NCBI GenBank assembly: GCA_964512995.1
Contig: CAZELM010000014.1
Span: 1 to 64,000 of the forward strand
Length of the DNA: 64,000 nt
Source: CAZELM01 sp964512995
GTDB taxonomy: Bacteria; CSSED10-310
Direction: 5' to 3'
Shown here: positions 19,345-28,255 of the stretch, piece by piece
Layout: the number at the start of each line of letters is the position of its first letter
Numbering within the stretch: the first letter of the stretch is position 1
Made by a program: the position numbers and the translations under genes
Notes under the pieces: model-generated
Seen by the model: the letters and a program-made list of their open reading frames with translations, nothing else
Database searches by the model: none
What the model was told of the DNA's origin: nothing

Positions 19345-19549
19345 GCCCGTCTCTTTCTTTTTCGATCGTACCACTGACCCAAATTCAACCTTATCTTGTT
19401 ATCCCAATCCCCTTCCGTTCTCATCCCTCTTTTCCCCTGCTTACCGCCATTTTTCCACTGATCATCCCTGATCCTTCCCGTTGTCACTCACCGGATTCCC
19501 CTTGTCGCCCCGCCTTCTCGAAACCGACAATGTCTCAAAAAACCTCATT

Positions 19550-20368
19550 CTATCTCAAAGATGTATCGGACTTTCCTGGAGAAATACGGCGGGTATCTCC
19601 ACCCGGCATTCCCACATTGTTCTCATCCGTCTCCTGATCTAACTTCACGACCACCCCCCGATAGCATCCGGATCCTTTAATCCCGTTAGGGACCGTCCGA
19701 ACTCCCGGTTTCAATCCGATGAAGATCGGAATGCGTTCAATTCCCGGAATATGATTGATACTCTTCCGCCATGTCTGGAGTTTTTTGAAATCGGTAATCG
19801 GTAATGTGATTAAAAAATCCACTCCCGTCTGGATCCGTTTCTCCAGAAAAAAAGGTTTGAGATCCGTATCTCCGGTCAAGGGCGATTCCATCATTCCGAT
19901 CAGAAAGGCCGGGAGTTCCCGGATTTCTGTTCCATCCGTCAATCGAGCCTGGTCCCGCATCTCCCGGATCATTTTCACGGCCTGAACTGGATCGATATCA
20001 TACACGGTCCGGGATGCAGCCATGGAAGTCTGGTTCGGATGCTCACCCGGCTGGACCAGAAACGCCTGGATACCCAGAGAGACCGCTCCCAGGATCATAC
20101 TTTGCACTGCGATCCGGTTGTGATCCCGCAGGTTGATACCCATGATGGGCGCCAATCCGAGCTGAAGCAGGTGACAGCACATCGCCATCGGCGCCATAGC
20201 TGGTCCGGCGTCGGGATTGTCGGTGATCACAACCCATCTGTCCGGAATGCGCTCCATTATGCGCACGAGATCCTCTTTGCAGGCGCTGGCAGGCGGGTCG
20301 ATCTCCGTGATGGTCATCCAGGGATGGAACAACCGTTCTCTCAGATTGTTCACTGATTCAGCACTCAT
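19550..20368 (-). CDS. metF: Methylene-tetrahydrofolate reductase
   Basis: 272 residues. TITEIDPP near the N-terminus and the long block ITDNPDAGPAMAP, GLAPIMGINLRDHNR, GAVSLGIQAFLVQPGEHP mark a MetF TIM barrel, including the FAD/folate site. The ATG at 20368 overlaps the metV stop (ATGA), so the longer frame upstream is not used. The protein is short and follows metV and the Hdr genes, as in the MetVF-HdrABC-MvhD complexes of acetogens such as Moorella. It should reduce methylene-THF to methyl-THF (or run in reverse), with electrons exchanged through MetV and the Hdr module. The physiological direction is unknown. Confidence 0.9.
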   Translation of the reverse strand: MSAESVNNLRERLFHPWMTITEIDPPASACKEDLVRIMERIPDRWVVITDNPDAGPAMAPMAMCCHLLQLGLAPIMGINLRDHNRIAVQSMILGAVSLGIQAFLVQPGEHPNQTSMAASRTVYDIDPVQAVKMIREMRDQARLTDGTEIRELPAFLIGMMESPLTGDTDLKPFFLEKRIQTGVDFLITLPITDFKKLQTWRKSINHIPGIERIPIFIGLKPGVRTVPNGIKGSGCYRGVVVKLDQETDENNVGMPGGDTRRISPGKSDTSLR

Positions 20369-21036
20369 TCGAGCATTTCTCCACAAATGGTCCGGTATCC
20401 ACCGGAGTGGGAGACCGACCAGTTTCTCATCGGTATCAGGCGGCCTGTCTGCTGGATCGTTCCCATCTGTTTCCATCTCCGGGCGATATCGAGCCAGACG
20501 CAGGTCTGAGCAGGAATTGCATCGCAACTCCCGGATTCTGTCTCCGCGCCGCAGGGTTCATTGAGCATGCCTTTCGGGCAGCGCGTGAGAACGCAGATAC
20601 CGGCGGTGAGATGAACGAAACAATCACCACACCCGATGCACCGCTCCACCCAACGACCGGCACCTTCGCCGGATCCAATGCATTGGGTGTTGATCGCAGG
20701 AATAACCGGAAGTTTCGGAAACCGGCTGATGAGATTCGGCAGGCCTGCGGCGCAACCGAATGACAAAATGGCATCCAGATTTGCCGGATCCATCGGTAAA
20801 TCATCTGCGAATGCCGTATCGCACTGACGACGGAGAATGATCCGGGTCGTTTCGATCCCCTGAGCGGATTTCCCCCGGCTGATTCGGAGCATTTCCAGGA
20901 TTTCCTCGATCTGACGGTCTCCTCCGGCATGACAGATCGTCACGCAGGTACCGCATCCCAGTGCCAGAATGCGGCGAAATGGCGCAATCATATCGAGCAG
21001 TTCGGGAAATGGTTTCAGGGTGCCTATGATCATCAT
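20365..21036 (-). CDS. metV: MetV, zinc/iron-sulfur partner of MetF
   Basis: About 223 residues. It is cysteine-rich: GCGTCVTICHAGG near the N-terminus, FGCAAG, then CIGCGDCFVHLTAGICVL followed by CPKGMLNEPCGA. This is the arrangement of the 'MTHFR C-terminal' family, MetV. GGAGG lies 3-6 nt before two ATG codons (21036 and 21033), so either may start. It follows the HdrA-MvhD fusion by about 97 nt and is coupled to metF by a 4-nt overlap. MetV links MetF to its electron donor in acetogens. Confidence 0.88.
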   Translation of the reverse strand: MMIIGTLKPFPELLDMIAPFRRILALGCGTCVTICHAGGDRQIEEILEMLRISRGKSAQGIETTRIILRRQCDTAFADDLPMDPANLDAILSFGCAAGLPNLISRFPKLPVIPAINTQCIGSGEGAGRWVERCIGCGDCFVHLTAGICVLTRCPKGMLNEPCGAETESGSCDAIPAQTCVWLDIARRWKQMGTIQQTGRLIPMRNWSVSHSGGYRTICGEMLE

Positions 21037-21133
21037 CAACCTCCAACGCGGATAAAGCTCCGTTCAGTCACTCGAAGATAAGTCCCTCGTCTGAATCCTG
21101 ATTGAAATCGAAGAATAGTCTGAAATTGTCCGG

Positions 21134-22714
21134 TCATCGAGGGCTGCCTCCAACCATTTCCGAGAATCTGCGGATCATCTGGGCGAACTGGCGGTCCATC
21201 TGAGCGGCAACGGGCTGGATCTCCAGAGTCGTTGGATTCAATCCCAATGTTTCCAGTATTTTCCGGCAATGCGTTACCCGACGGAGCGCTCGATGATTGC
21301 CAGTCAGATGATTGCAATGGCCATCCTGACACATGGCGATAAACACACCCGCCGCTCCTCCCTGATAAGCACGCAGAATGTCCAGTACCCGGATGTTCCC
21401 GGAACACGGAACCCGATTAAGTCGAAGGGACAACCCCGCCAGCAATCCATTCCGTTCTGCATGTGACGCGGCGATCCAGGAAGATCCCTCACAGCAAAAC
21501 ACGACGATATCGCCGGTCTGAAGTTCACGTGTCAGCTCGGTTGAGTCCGACGTGCATCCGTCCCTGCCGTGCAACCCGATCGCTTTCGCCGGACATTCGG
21601 CCACGCAGATGCCGCAGCCCAGACAGGCACGATCCGAAATCCGGGCCACATGATCGATCATCACGGCATGATGGGGGCAGAATCGGACACATGTCAGGCA
21701 CAGGGAGCATTTGGCTTCGTCTACAACTGCGATAGTAGAGCTGGATTCTCCGCCTAAAATATCTGCTACAGCCAAAGCGGCTTCCTGATAGCAGAGTTCA
21801 ACGGATTTCGGACCCCGGATCGAGCCGACCAGCCAGATACCGGCGCGGCCGGAGCGTACGGATTCCAATCGCAGGCTCGGCGCGCCATAAAATCCAGCCA
21901 GGTCCCGGTCGATATCATGGGGGCTCCAGAACAGGTTCGGGAACGTAACAGGCTGATACTCCGGTTCGAATACCACCCAGTCCGCCCGGCCTTCGACAAC
22001 CACCGGATTCCCGCTTGTCGACAATGCCATGTCCGGAATCCGGAACATCAGGCCGCGTGACTCCGTCCGGAACTCAGGCACAGACCGGCTCCAGATAAAC
22101 CGCACCCCCGACTCCCGGCACCTCTGATACATGTCCGGCATCCATGGATTCTCGAACAACATCCGGTCCATCACGACCACGACATTCCGGTGTACTGTCC
22201 TGAGCGACAACGCCTGTTTCAGAACATTGGTCATCGTGAACGGATAATGATTCTGTCCATATCCGGTCACGAACAGAATCCGTCCCGATGACGGGAATTC
22301 CCAGCCTTTTCTCCGCAAATTTTCCAGATCCAGCAGTGTGATCATTCCGGGCATGGGTCCATCCGGGTGCAGACAAACCGGAAAAACCGGATTCAAGCCC
22401 GTTGCAAACACGATATTTTCGAACGTTTCGGAATGTCTGTGGAGCCGGCTCTGCAGTTCGACCAAAAAATGCCCGCGCACCCCGCGAATCCGGACCGGTT
22501 CCGTTTCGAGCATCGTTTCGATCTCCGGCCTGTCGGCAATGGCGTCCTGGAGTTGTTTCGTTTCGGAAATCAGATCACCGATCAGTCCGGCAATACCACC
22601 CAGTTCCGGTTTCCGTTCGACAATCAGACAGGGGACTCCCACTCGCTCCAGCCGACCAGCGACCGACAACCCACTGATACCACCGCCGATGATCAATGTC
22701 CGGAGTGTATTCAT
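21134..22714 (-). CDS. HdrA-like flavoprotein fused to MvhD (QmoB-like)
   Basis: 526 residues. The N-terminal FAD-binding motif is IIGGGISGLSVAGRL. Two 4Fe-4S sites (CSLCLTCVRFCP and CLGCGICVAECP) lie at about 335-385. The C-terminal 130 residues form an MvhD domain (FCCEGSSW, PCSGNI, MCQDGHCNHLTGN). HdrA-MvhD fusions occur in QmoB and in some bacterial Hdr operons. The start overlaps the stop of the preceding HdrA-like gene (ATGA at 22711-22714). It should hold the bifurcating or electron-relay flavin together with its partner. No hydrogenase or formate dehydrogenase subunit is adjacent, so the ultimate electron donor through MvhD is unknown. Confidence 0.88.
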   Translation of the reverse strand: MNTLRTLIIGGGISGLSVAGRLERVGVPCLIVERKPELGGIAGLIGDLISETKQLQDAIADRPEIETMLETEPVRIRGVRGHFLVELQSRLHRHSETFENIVFATGLNPVFPVCLHPDGPMPGMITLLDLENLRRKGWEFPSSGRILFVTGYGQNHYPFTMTNVLKQALSLRTVHRNVVVVMDRMLFENPWMPDMYQRCRESGVRFIWSRSVPEFRTESRGLMFRIPDMALSTSGNPVVVEGRADWVVFEPEYQPVTFPNLFWSPHDIDRDLAGFYGAPSLRLESVRSGRAGIWLVGSIRGPKSVELCYQEAALAVADILGGESSSTIAVVDEAKCSLCLTCVRFCPHHAVMIDHVARISDRACLGCGICVAECPAKAIGLHGRDGCTSDSTELTRELQTGDIVVFCCEGSSWIAASHAERNGLLAGLSLRLNRVPCSGNIRVLDILRAYQGGAAGVFIAMCQDGHCNHLTGNHRALRRVTHCRKILETLGLNPTTLEIQPVAAQMDRQFAQMIRRFSEMVGGSPR

Positions 22715-23760
22715 CGCAATCCCCGTATGCATTTCTGCGAAACGATCGATTGCGCGTGTTTGATGCTGTCGATGATGTTCATGGGACCCGTGGCAGTGCC
22801 GACAATCGCCAGCCGGTCATCATCCGGTTTCGGTTCGAGAAACCCATGCGGGTTCAGAATCAAGCTCAAGGAATCCCTGATGGCTGGAGACAACGGTTCG
22901 GGGCGTATCCCGACGGACAACACAACCATATCGAACGTCTCCTCGATGAGTTGATCCGATTGATCCAGTTCATACCGCAATACCAGAGACCCATCGGACC
23001 CGGGTAACACCTCCCCTGGCAGTCCCCGGATCAGCCTCACCGAAGGCTGCATCTTATGGAGCTGCCGCTCAAACTCCCGGGAGTATATTTGGATGTCCAT
23101 CGAAAAAATGGAGATACGCAGTGCGGGGTTTCCAAACAGGAGTTTACCGGCAAACCGTATGGCTGACCCACAACATATCTGCGAACAGTAAGTTGCACGG
23201 GACCGGAGATCACGACTCCCGACACATTGAATAAAAGCCATGGATCGAACCGGGAGTCCATTGTCGCGACGAAACACCCGATCCCCTTCCGACAACATCT
23301 GTTCCAGATCATAGTTGGAAATGACATTGGCATACTGGCCAAAATGATAAGAGTGTTTGAGTGCCGGATCGAATATACGATATCCTGTAGCCAGGATCAG
23401 AAATCGGACGCTCTGCTGGTAGGGGAGCTGATGATGGGGTTTGACCGTCAGGTGGAAATCAGTTCCGTCATCCCGAATGCCCTCGATCGTTGTATTGAGG
23501 TGGAGATGGACATGCAAATCCTGCATAATGCGATCCGCGAGTTGTGTAACGTGACACGTTCCGCATCGGACACAGGCATCATCCGCCTTGCAGCAGAACA
23601 ATCCGGCTTTTCCGTTGAGCCGATCGGATTGCTCGAACAGATGAACATCATACCCCCATCGAACCAATTCCAGTGATGCGGCCAATCCGGATGGACCAGC
23701 ACCGATCACAGCAGCGCATCGATCGGTTGGTTTAATTATTTGATTTGCCTGCCAGACCAT
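22711..23760 (-). CDS. HdrA-like flavoprotein (QmoA-like)
   Basis: 349 residues. The Rossmann FAD motif is VIGAGPSGLAASLELVRWG, near residue 18. CVRCGTCH follows, and then the HdrA signature QCVGSRD with YCSQICC. It lacks the extra ferredoxin-type sites of full-length HdrA, which are instead found in the next gene. Its relation to that gene is like QmoA to QmoB. The start overlaps the hdrB stop by 29 nt. It should be cytoplasmic, bind one FAD, and form the core of the Hdr complex. Confidence 0.88.
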   Translation of the reverse strand: MVWQANQIIKPTDRCAAVIGAGPSGLAASLELVRWGYDVHLFEQSDRLNGKAGLFCCKADDACVRCGTCHVTQLADRIMQDLHVHLHLNTTIEGIRDDGTDFHLTVKPHHQLPYQQSVRFLILATGYRIFDPALKHSYHFGQYANVISNYDLEQMLSEGDRVFRRDNGLPVRSMAFIQCVGSRDLRSRATYCSQICCGSAIRFAGKLLFGNPALRISIFSMDIQIYSREFERQLHKMQPSVRLIRGLPGEVLPGSDGSLVLRYELDQSDQLIEETFDMVVLSVGIRPEPLSPAIRDSLSLILNPHGFLEPKPDDDRLAIVGTATGPMNIIDSIKHAQSIVSQKCIRGLR

Positions 23761-24631
23761 GACCCAGCTTTTCCAGAAATTTTCCGGTTTTGATTTTATT
23801 CAGTTTCAATCCCAGTTCTGCAGGATCCATCCCCATCGCAAGACCGAGGATTTGAGGATAATACAAAACCGGAATATCGAAAGTTGTCGCCTTCAGCAGT
23901 TCAATGGATTTTTGGTTATCATCATAGATCACGCCGCAAAATGGACATATCAGACAGATCGCATCGGCCTGTTCGATTTTCGTAGACTGAAGTGTCTGTT
24001 CCGCCATCTGATAGGTGATATCTCTATCCACTGCCAGAACAGCTCCCCCACAACAGTATTTTCGATTCTGGAGATTCGTGGTGGATGCGCCGGTCGCCCG
24101 TACCAGTTCATCCAATGTGATGGGGCTTTCCACAGAATCAAACATTCCATGCGCATCCGATGGTTTCAGATAATGGCACCCATAATGGATGGCAAAAACA
24201 AACTCACGCAGATCATTCACAATACTATTCTGGATCCGTTCGATTCCGATTTCGGTATAGAGAATGCGGCTGATATGTTTTACTTCGACGGTTCCATTGT
24301 ACGACAGCCCGATTTTTCCCAAGTGACGATTGGCACGTTCCAGATATTCCGGATATGTTCTGAATATGTGATTGACCTCAGCCAGCATCGCGGAGCAGGC
24401 GCTGCACAGAACACAAATATCGAGACCACGTTGCTCCGCGAGCGCCAGATTCCGGCCGCAGATCGCTTCAGAAAACGCCCGATCGATACTTTTTACCGGA
24501 AAACCACAACAACTGAATCCACTCAGATCCACCAGTTGGATACCCAGTCTGGCGGCAACAAGGCGGACGGACATCTCGTAATTGCGCGCTCGAACAGGCG
24601 TGGTGCAGCCCAGAAATAGCGCGTAATTCAT
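23732..24631 (-). CDS. hdrB: Heterodisulfide reductase subunit B-like
   Basis: 299 residues. Two CCG domains are present: FSCCGFPVKS with CVLCSACSAM, and YCCGGAV with ICPFCG plus HYGCHYLKP. These cysteines bind the non-cubane 4Fe-4S clusters that cleave disulfides in methanogen HdrB. The start overlaps the hdrC stop by 4 nt. In an organism without coenzyme M/B the substrate is unlikely to be CoM-S-S-CoB. Within a MetVF operon it may serve as an electron relay or reduce another disulfide. Confidence 0.9.
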   Translation of the reverse strand: MNYALFLGCTTPVRARNYEMSVRLVAARLGIQLVDLSGFSCCGFPVKSIDRAFSEAICGRNLALAEQRGLDICVLCSACSAMLAEVNHIFRTYPEYLERANRHLGKIGLSYNGTVEVKHISRILYTEIGIERIQNSIVNDLREFVFAIHYGCHYLKPSDAHGMFDSVESPITLDELVRATGASTTNLQNRKYCCGGAVLAVDRDITYQMAEQTLQSTKIEQADAICLICPFCGVIYDDNQKSIELLKATTFDIPVLYYPQILGLAMGMDPAELGLKLNKIKTGKFLEKLGHGLAGKSNN

Positions 24632-25137
24632 CGACGCTCCTCCAGAATGGATTCATAGATTGCCCGAATGTCGCTGGCATCGGAATGGATCTCCGGGAGT
24701 CCGGCTTTGATGCGTTTTTTATTGTCGAATGCATCGATTTCATAGATTCGGGTCATCCGGAGAATCGATTCTTTCTGGAGCTGATAGGATTCCGGACAGA
24801 TCCCTTCCCGAGCGGCGATATTACGCAGTGCGGTTATGATATCCGCGATCCGGATATCCTGCGGGCATCTTTCCTGACAGGTAAAACACGTAGAACAGAG
24901 CCAGATGAAATGACTTCGTAGAACGAGATCCCGCATTCCCAGCCGTACCATCCAGATGATCCGGCGGGGATTATACAGGTCGGAGACCGATCGCACTGGG
25001 CAACCGGCCGAACAGGTCCCGCATGCGACACAACGCAGTATCCCTTCTCCACCCGGCTCCCGCTGGACTTCTATCACGAAATCCAGATTGGCATCATCCT
25101 GGAGTTTAACAATCGGATTATCAGGCTGGCATCCCAT
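24628..25137 (-). CDS. hdrC: Heterodisulfide reductase subunit C-like
   Basis: 169 residues, with two 4Fe-4S ferredoxin-type motifs, CVACGTCSAGCP (about 37-48) and CSTCFTCQERCP (about 81-92). There is no membrane segment, so this is the soluble HdrC rather than the membrane QmoC. It is first in the operon, started by GAGGG 6 nt before the ATG. It passes electrons between HdrA and HdrB. Confidence 0.9.
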   Translation of the reverse strand: MGCQPDNPIVKLQDDANLDFVIEVQREPGGEGILRCVACGTCSAGCPVRSVSDLYNPRRIIWMVRLGMRDLVLRSHFIWLCSTCFTCQERCPQDIRIADIITALRNIAAREGICPESYQLQKESILRMTRIYEIDAFDNKKRIKAGLPEIHSDASDIRAIYESILEERR

Positions 25138-25205
25138 CCGTTTCCCTCATTTTTCAATATCCATTCAGACCGACCGAGCCGAAGAGTCTCAGTAATCACT
25201 ATTCG

Positions 25206-25234
25206 ATCATACTGTTTATTTATCGGTTTGTGAA
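25206..25234 (-). promoter_or_regulatory. Promoter of the hdr-metVF operon
   Basis: On the minus strand TTCACA (25229-25234), 17-bp spacer, TATGAT (25206-25211); each box matches five of six consensus bases. The expected transcript starts about 60 nt before hdrC. Confidence 0.55.
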
Positions 25235-25329
25235 GATTTCAATCATCGGGGAAAGAGATTTATGAAGTGGATGGAGCAACTAAACACACTTGTTCCTAAT
25301 CTTTCCGGATAATCTTCAGCGATCGCACA

Positions 25330-25358
25330 TTGTCGATAATGAACGCGACCTTTATAAT
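25330..25358 (+). promoter_or_regulatory. Promoter of the LVIVD beta-propeller gene
   Basis: TTGTCG (25330-25335), 17-bp spacer and a perfect TATAAT (25353-25358), 43 bp before the ATG. It is divergent from the hdr promoter. Confidence 0.5.
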
Positions 25359-25401
25359 GAAGCAGTGTCAATGAAATGATTCACGGATTGGAGCATCTTA
25401 T

Positions 25402-27846
25402 ATGAAGAAAGTATGGATTATAAACTTCATTGGATTGTTGATGTGTATGCGAGGAATGGCGGTCCCATGGAACATGGAGTTGCAGAGCATCACACGATCT
25501 GCCGGTCATTATTACGATCTGACAATTGATCGCGGAATTCTCTATGTCGCGTGCAAATTAGGGATTGAGATTTATTCCCTGGACGATCCCGAACACCCGG
25601 ATCGGATAGGCACTGTTTATACCGACGGATTGGCGAATGGCGTGGAGGTTCGATTTCCTTATATGTATGTCGGAGATGTTTATGGATTCAGTGTCTGGGA
25701 CATTTCTGATCCTGTTGATGTGCAGTATCTTGGTGGATTTACCCGGCAATTTGAGGAGGGATATCAGGAGCGGTTGGTTTACCGGGATGGTTATGTGTAC
25801 GTTGCAGCCTACAGCAACGGGCTTCAGATTATCGATGTTTCTGATCCAGAACATCCCGCGATTATCGCTCAGCAAAAAACATCCGGCTACGCATGGGAGC
25901 TGGCGATTAAAAAAAATGCAGTGTTCATCATGGATTTCTTTTCCATGTCCATTATGGATATCACCCACAAAGATGCTCCCCTCGTGAAAACACATTTCGA
26001 TGCCCTATTTGCGCTTGATATCGCCATTCAGGATGATTTCGCCTATCTGGGTTATGTTGACGGACTGATGGTTCTGGATATCCGGGATCCATTCAATCCG
26101 GTCATCGTGTCGGATATCGGCCCCACGGGAGGTGGCACTGCGGAAGCGATTGCCATTGAGGATCATTATGCGTTCGTCGGACACAATACCTATGTTGAAA
26201 TCTATGACATATCGATTCCATTACACCCGATTCAGATCAGCTTTTTTACTCCACCCGGTCATCCCCGAAAACTGATTGTCGATGGAAATTTTCTGTATAC
26301 GGTTCTGGATGAGAACGGATTTCTGGTCACGAACATCACTGACCCGACACATCCTGTGGTTGTCGACCATGTCAATCCATCGATCTGGGGAACACGGGAG
26401 GATGTCCTGATCGACGGGAATGAATTGTACTTATGTGACTGGGATCACGGGCTGGTTATTTATGATATCTCAGACACAAACATACTGAGTGAAATTGGCG
26501 CGTTTGATACCCCGGGATCACTGAATGATATTTTTATCTCTGCTGATCGTGCTTATCTGAGTTGTTACACAGAACTTCAGATTGTTGATATCGCCAATCC
26601 CGCTCAGCCTCAATATCTGGGGAGCTACCGGTCTTCGGGGAACCCATGGAGTGTCACAGTGAACGGAAATACCGCGTATTTATGTGATTTATATTCATTT
26701 CAAATCCTGGATATCACCGATCCCGGCCATGTGGAGCGTATTGGTGCGATTTTTCTGGCCAAGGAGGGAAATCCGTATGGCGCGGTTGTCGTTGCGGATC
26801 TGGCTTATGTGGCAAATGGGTGGAAAGGATTGAATATCATCGATATCCGCAATCCCGGCTCTCCGGTACTGGCGGCAACCTGGCCGGCGGACGACTCCAG
26901 ATCTTATATCAAAATTTCCGAGTATCATGGGAACCTGTACGCATTGAATCCTGGAGACGGTGTGGATATTCTGGATATCTCCCAACCACTCAGGCCAACA
27001 CTGATTAAGACGGTTCGAATTTCAGAATCGCAAATTGCGGACTTCAGGATCCGTGACCGGAAGTTATTTCTGGCAACAACAACGAATGGTATCTGGGTAG
27101 TGGATATCCGGGATCCTGAAAATCCGATTCCGGTCGGTGGAGCATATACGCCGGGGAATGCGTTGGGAGTCGATGCGGATGAGCATCGGGTGTATGTTGC
27201 AGACCAATATGATCTGGCTGTGTTTAAAAGTTTAACTTATAAGCCGGATCGAACGCCGCCCACGATCACCATCACTGAACCTCTCGAAATGGACTGGGTA
27301 GAAGGTAAAACGGCGTGCATTCGTGGGATCGCATCGGATTCGGAATCGGGGATTCACTATATCGAGATCAGCACGAATGAAGGTCAGACATGGCAAAAGG
27401 CCAAAGGGCAGGAGAACTGGTCCTGTCTGATCACCGGAACTACTTCTGGAATCAAATCGATTCAAGCTCGATCGATTGACTGGAGCGGCAATATGTCTCT
27501 CCAGCCAGACCGAACCATTTTTACCTTTGCAGTCAAGCGGCCTCAAATACTGATGGCCGGGTTCATGAACTCCCAGCCTACAAGCGGTCGCCAATCGGAA
27601 ATCATATTTGGAGCAGTCGTTCGGGATCCATATTCGCTGGATTACCTTGACCGGATCGAATTGTTTCTGGATGGAGAACCCAGCGGAAGACTCCTGGAAC
27701 TGAAAGGAGTATCCAATGAATATGCCTATTTCGAGCTGAAATGGATTGAAACGTTCGACGATCCGGAGCAGATCCAATATTTTCTTGTTGTGTTTGATAT
27801 CTTTGGAAATCTTTCAATGGTCTGGCCGACGATTGAGTGTTGGTAA
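25402..27846 (+). CDS. Secreted LVIVD-repeat beta-propeller protein
   Basis: 814 residues. Signal peptide at about 1-20 (MKKVWIINFIGLLMCMRGMA). From about residue 25 to 610 it has many repeats of about 40-50 residues ending in [IV]-x-D-I-[SR]-[DN]-P-x-x-P (for example LQIIDVSDPEHP, LMVLDIRDPFNP, LNIIDIRNPGSP), the LVIVD pattern that folds as one or two beta-propellers. The C-terminal 200 residues hold an Ig-like domain (TPPTITITEPLEMD, SDSESGIHYIEIS). Probably extracytoplasmic and ligand- or protein-binding; no catalytic motif is seen. GGAG upstream supports the start. No relation to the neighbouring redox operon is evident. Confidence 0.88.
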   Translation: MKKVWIINFIGLLMCMRGMAVPWNMELQSITRSAGHYYDLTIDRGILYVACKLGIEIYSLDDPEHPDRIGTVYTDGLANGVEVRFPYMYVGDVYGFSVWDISDPVDVQYLGGFTRQFEEGYQERLVYRDGYVYVAAYSNGLQIIDVSDPEHPAIIAQQKTSGYAWELAIKKNAVFIMDFFSMSIMDITHKDAPLVKTHFDALFALDIAIQDDFAYLGYVDGLMVLDIRDPFNPVIVSDIGPTGGGTAEAIAIEDHYAFVGHNTYVEIYDISIPLHPIQISFFTPPGHPRKLIVDGNFLYTVLDENGFLVTNITDPTHPVVVDHVNPSIWGTREDVLIDGNELYLCDWDHGLVIYDISDTNILSEIGAFDTPGSLNDIFISADRAYLSCYTELQIVDIANPAQPQYLGSYRSSGNPWSVTVNGNTAYLCDLYSFQILDITDPGHVERIGAIFLAKEGNPYGAVVVADLAYVANGWKGLNIIDIRNPGSPVLAATWPADDSRSYIKISEYHGNLYALNPGDGVDILDISQPLRPTLIKTVRISESQIADFRIRDRKLFLATTTNGIWVVDIRDPENPIPVGGAYTPGNALGVDADEHRVYVADQYDLAVFKSLTYKPDRTPPTITITEPLEMDWVEGKTACIRGIASDSESGIHYIEISTNEGQTWQKAKGQENWSCLITGTTSGIKSIQARSIDWSGNMSLQPDRTIFTFAVKRPQILMAGFMNSQPTSGRQSEIIFGAVVRDPYSLDYLDRIELFLDGEPSGRLLELKGVSNEYAYFELKWIETFDDPEQIQYFLVVFDIFGNLSMVWPTIECW

Positions 27847-28255
27847 TTTTTCTTGGAAAATGAAAGTAAGATCTGCATTTTCTTCTATCTGGCTGATTGC
27901 ATTTATCCCGATCTTCTACCTGTTTTTCCCGGTAAATTGGCGGGCCCGCCCCCGGGGACCTTTTGTTCTTGTCCTCGATAGGCGGGTTTTAAGGTAGGCG
28001 AACCGAAGCAGAGAGTTTGGCACTCGTTCGGTTTGGTAGGATAGTTTATCGGTAAGCCAGTTTAGGAAGGAAAGAATTACTATTGCCAAACCGCAATTCT
28101 TGATCTTCTATATAGCAATTCGCATGCCAGATATCAACATTTTTCTGACTGTTGATTTTATTAGGGAAATGCGGGAGCGGATTCACAAATATCAGGTTGT
28201 GCATGGTTATATTTTCCGGTTGCCATGTAATAATTGCACATTCCCGGACAAGGAT
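27847..28255. other. Intergenic region between convergent genes
   Basis: 409 bp. It includes a perfect 12-bp GC palindrome GGCGGGCCCGCC (27939-27950), a 7-bp stem AACCGAA/TTCGGTT near 28005-28040, and a weak AT-rich stem TCAACA/TGTTGA followed by TTTT (28134-28159). A 45-codon frame from 27860 would encode a hydrophobic leader-like peptide but has no ribosome site, so I do not call it a gene. Confidence 0.4.

Noticed and set aside
27860..27997. Short hydrophobic leader-like frame after the beta-propeller gene
   Set aside because: No ribosome site and no conserved features; codes for a hydrophobic stretch followed by Arg/Pro from a GC palindrome.
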